NCBI GenBank assembly: GCA_021774205.1
Contig: JAJFJI010000330.1
Location: 1 to 9,211 of the forward strand
From: Nitrosomonas sp.
GTDB taxonomy: Bacteria; Pseudomonadota; Gammaproteobacteria; Burkholderiales; Nitrosomonadaceae
Direction: 5' to 3'
Length of the DNA: 9,211 nucleotides
Numbering within the stretch: position 1 is the first letter of the stretch; every line of letters begins with the position of its first letter. The position numbers were made by a program, and so were the translations under genes. Below, in pieces: positions 7,602 to 9,211 of this stretch. The notes below the pieces were generated by a model. It made no database searches, had not been told where the DNA came from, and saw only the letters and a program-made list of their open reading frames with translations.

Positions 7602-7744
7602 GGTTATGTCGCCATTAACCGTTAAAGTTTACAGTTATTTGAAAGAAATTGATTTTTTAACAGCCATCAATTCGTGTAACCACTTGATTAATTAGAAGTC
7701 AAGTAATTCCACAAATCAATTTTAACAACTAATGCGACATAGCC
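7602..7744. mobile_element. MITE: 143-bp non-autonomous element with inverted ends and 8-bp TSD
   Basis: The left end (7602-7629) starts GGTTATGTCGCCATTA; the right end read inward on the minus strand (7744-7718) starts GGCTATGTCGCATTA. Over 28 aligned columns 22 are identical, with one single-base gap and five substitutions that are all transitions. A perfect 8-bp direct repeat, TAGTTTAA, abuts both ends. Inside are two short inverted repeats, AATTGAT/ATCAATT (7647-7653 and 7666-7672) and ACTTGA/TCAAGT (7682-7687 and 7699-7704), and no coding frame. This is the anatomy of a MITE moved in trans. Among known families that make 8-bp duplications and begin with GG, the IS6, ISL3 and IS1595 groups are candidates. 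The ends look slightly IS6-like, but the parent cannot be settled from one copy. No transposase is present in the window. Confidence 0.78.
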
Positions 7745-7752
7745 TAGTTTAA
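7745..7752. repeat. Target site duplication, right copy
   Basis: TAGTTTAA immediately follows the right inverted repeat and matches the left copy base for base over 8 bp; identity stops at the element boundary on both sides. The AT-rich site would have been duplicated on insertion. Confidence 0.8.
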
Positions 7753-7957
7753 CTTACTTGCTATCGTCTGCTTATCCTGCCTTGTATACGATAGTAGCTG
7801 TTTATACTCCACAATTGGTACATCAAATGGAATTTTTTTGTAAATGCAGTGGACAAATTGTGTCACCATTCTCCCTGGCGCACAAATAGAGATTCTGAGC
7901 ATGAGTGGATTAAGACAACGTCACATAACGAGAAAGTATAGGCGCGAATAACCATAC

Positions 7958-7980
7958 CAGGCTAAAAAGCTGTTAGCCTG
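7958..7980 (+). other. Stem-loop in the leader of the propeller gene
   Basis: CAGGCTAA (7958-7965) and TTAGCCTG (7973-7980) form a perfect 8-bp stem with a 7-nt loop AAAGCTG. No T-run follows on either strand, so it is not a standard intrinsic terminator. It ends 73 nt before the propeller gene's ATG and may be an RNA structure in its leader or a protein-binding palindrome. Confidence 0.5.
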
Positions 7981-8053
7981 AAGGAAAAAGTTTGCTCTAA
8001 ACCCCAGTTGAATAAAGATAAATTTACCCTACTGGAAAACCAAGCAGCATGCC

Positions 8054-9211
8054 ATGAAATACATTTTAAAATCTCTCTCGATCACAACGATCTTTGTTGC
8101 TCTTTTTGCTTGCGCGCCACAAGCGCAAAAAGAAATCACCTGGAAACATCTCAGCAGCAAAAACGGCGACATTACCGCCCCCAATGAAGGTAACGAACAA
8201 ACAGCCACGGCGGTGTTTGACGTCAACAAGGATGGCATTAATGATTTTTTTATTGCCGAAAGAACCGCTACCCCTGCCGTGGTCTGCTATCTTAAAACAG
8301 CAAATGGCTGGGACCGCTACATTGTCGAAGACGAAGCGCTGCCGATCGAAGCGGGCGCAGCGTGGACTGACATTGACGGCGACGGTGACATCGATGTGGT
8401 TTTTGGCGGCGATTCGAGCAGTAACAACATATGGTGGTGGGAAAATCCCTATCCCAATTACGATCCAGAAACGCCCTGGCAGCGCCACACCATTAAAAAT
8501 AGCGGCTCGACAAAACATCACGATCAGATGTTCGTCGATTACAATGGCGACGGCAAAGAGGCGCTTGTGTTCTGGAATCAAGATGGCCGCAGCCTATATT
8601 TAGCTGAAATTCCCACTAATCTCAAACAGGAACCGTGGCAATACACCGCGATCTACACCTACTCGGATGAAAACGAGCCTGCACAACGCGGTTCTTATCC
8701 CGATTGGAAAGGTGTTAACGAGCATGAAGGACTGGCGAAAATTGATATCGATAGCGACGGGATTTTGGACATCGTCGGCGGCGGCTTGTGGTTCAAGCAC
8801 GTTGAAGGAAACACTTTTGAAGCGAATGTCATTGATGACACGTATGCATTTTCCCGTTCAGCTGCCGGGGATTTTATCAAAGGCGGACGTCCTGAGGTTA
8901 TTCTCGTCGCCGGCGACGGCCGTGCGCCGCTGATCATGTATGAATGGCAGAATGAAGAATGGACCGCTAAAACCCTCATTGATACGGTTCAAGACGGTCA
9001 CAGCATTGCAGTCCTCGATTTTAACGGTGACGGCAATCTTGATCTATTCAACGCTGAAATGCGGCTCGGAAATAATCCAAATGCAGTCACCCGAATTCTT
9101 CTCGGCGACGGGATGGGAAATTTCAAGGACACCATCGTGCACACTGGATTCGGCTTGCATGAATCCCGCATCGCCGATCTGGACGGTGACGGCGATTATG
9201 ACATCCTTGGT
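8054..9211 (+). CDS. Secreted FG-GAP/VCBS repeat beta-propeller protein, 3' end cut off
   Basis: The frame is open from ATG 8054 to the window edge (386 codons) and the C-terminus is missing. A basic, hydrophobic N-terminus ends in LFAC with Cys20, a plausible lipobox, so the protein is probably a lipoprotein exported by Sec and anchored at an outer membrane or the cell surface. Six acidic calcium-loop motifs of the DxDxDG type recur, starting at residues 56, 106, 162, 231, 322 and 375 (for example DIDGDGDID and DFNGDGNLD). The 50-90 residue spacing fits blades of an FG-GAP/VCBS beta-propeller. Aromatic stretches such as WWWENP are typical of this group. Its partner or ligand is unknown. No clear Shine-Dalgarno is seen near the ATG, and a two-codon frame (ATG CCA TGA at 8049-8057) overlaps the start. 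No other in-frame ATG occurs back to the stop at 8009. GGC/GAC-rich repeats make its base composition differ from the minus-strand genes. Confidence 0.88.
   Translation, partial: MKYILKSLSITTIFVALFACAPQAQKEITWKHLSSKNGDITAPNEGNEQTATAVFDVNKDGINDFFIAERTATPAVVCYLKTANGWDRYIVEDEALPIEAGAAWTDIDGDGDIDVVFGGDSSSNNIWWWENPYPNYDPETPWQRHTIKNSGSTKHHDQMFVDYNGDGKEALVFWNQDGRSLYLAEIPTNLKQEPWQYTAIYTYSDENEPAQRGSYPDWKGVNEHEGLAKIDIDSDGILDIVGGGLWFKHVEGNTFEANVIDDTYAFSRSAAGDFIKGGRPEVILVAGDGRAPLIMYEWQNEEWTAKTLIDTVQDGHSIAVLDFNGDGNLDLFNAEMRLGNNPNAVTRILLGDGMGNFKDTIVHTGFGLHESRIADLDGDGDYDILG

Larger units (their letters stand above)
7428..8053. other. 626-bp divergent intergenic region
   Basis: Separates the minus-strand block from the plus-strand propeller gene. 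It is AT-rich, and no open frame here looks coding. It contains a plus-strand promoter-like pair (7502-7529), the GGGGCCCC palindrome at 7537-7544, the 143-bp MITE with its target duplication (7594-7752), an inverted repeat CTATCGT/ACGATAG (7761-7767 and 7788-7794), a weaker CACAATT/AATTGTG pair (7810-7816 and 7856-7862) and a strong hairpin (7958-7980). The dense inverted repeats beyond the MITE are compatible with operators or with older element debris; I cannot tell which. Confidence 0.6.

Noticed and set aside
7901..7951. A 16-codon basic micro-ORF starting ATGAGTGGA
   Set aside because: No Shine-Dalgarno, very short and without a recognisable leader-peptide pattern.
8066..8581. A 171-codon minus-strand open frame opposite the propeller gene
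   Set aside because: It lies antisense to the repeat-bearing propeller frame, shows no recognisable motif, and can be explained by the absence of stops opposite GAC/GGC-rich codons.
1..9211. tRNA, rRNA, CRISPR array or known riboswitch
   Set aside because: No cloverleaf with a T-loop, no rRNA-like stretch, no regularly spaced direct repeats and no riboswitch core was recognised by eye on either strand.

Overview
The window looks like a chromosomal segment from a Gram-negative bacterium, most likely a beta- or gammaproteobacterium of moderate GC. This is inferred from the gene families, the Shine-Dalgarno sequences and a lipoprotein-type signal peptide; no rRNA or other taxonomic marker is present, so the genus cannot be named.

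Minus-strand block (12 to 7427): five genes read right to left. In transcription order they are a small four-helix DoxX/HvfX-like membrane protein (7427-6828), a Rieske [2Fe-2S] domain fused to a glutamate-synthase FMN/[3Fe-4S] domain (6685-5072), a second, membrane-anchored protein with the same FMN/[3Fe-4S] domain (4746-3166), an AlsS-like thiamine-diphosphate enzyme (3139-1496) and an NAD(P)-dependent aldehyde dehydrogenase (1451-12). The last three are spaced by 26 and 44 bp and form a convincing operon. The Rieske fusion lies 325 bp upstream of them and the DoxX-like gene a further 142 bp upstream, so these may be separate units. Two start codons are placed by Shine-Dalgarno position inside the longest open frame: 4746 instead of 4767, and 3139 instead of 3145.

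Divergent intergenic region (7428 to 8053): 626 bp with no convincing gene. It holds a plus-strand sigma70-like promoter, a 143-bp non-coding element with imperfect terminal inverted repeats flanked by a perfect 8-bp direct repeat (a MITE not tied to any transposase here), and an 8-bp perfect stem-loop close to the next gene.

Plus-strand block (8054 to the window end): the first 386 codons of a secreted, probably lipid-anchored FG-GAP/VCBS beta-propeller protein with six DxDxDG-type calcium-loop motifs. It is cut by the window edge.

How the genes may work together (inference): the AlsS-like enzyme would join 2-oxo acid-derived units, the aldehyde dehydrogenase would oxidise an aldehyde, and the two FMN/Fe-S proteins would supply or consume electrons. 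Both FMN proteins lack the glutaminase and GXGXG domains of true glutamate synthase, so they are probably not ordinary glutamate synthases. The shared pathway and substrate are unknown; this cluster and the MITE are the most interesting parts of the window.
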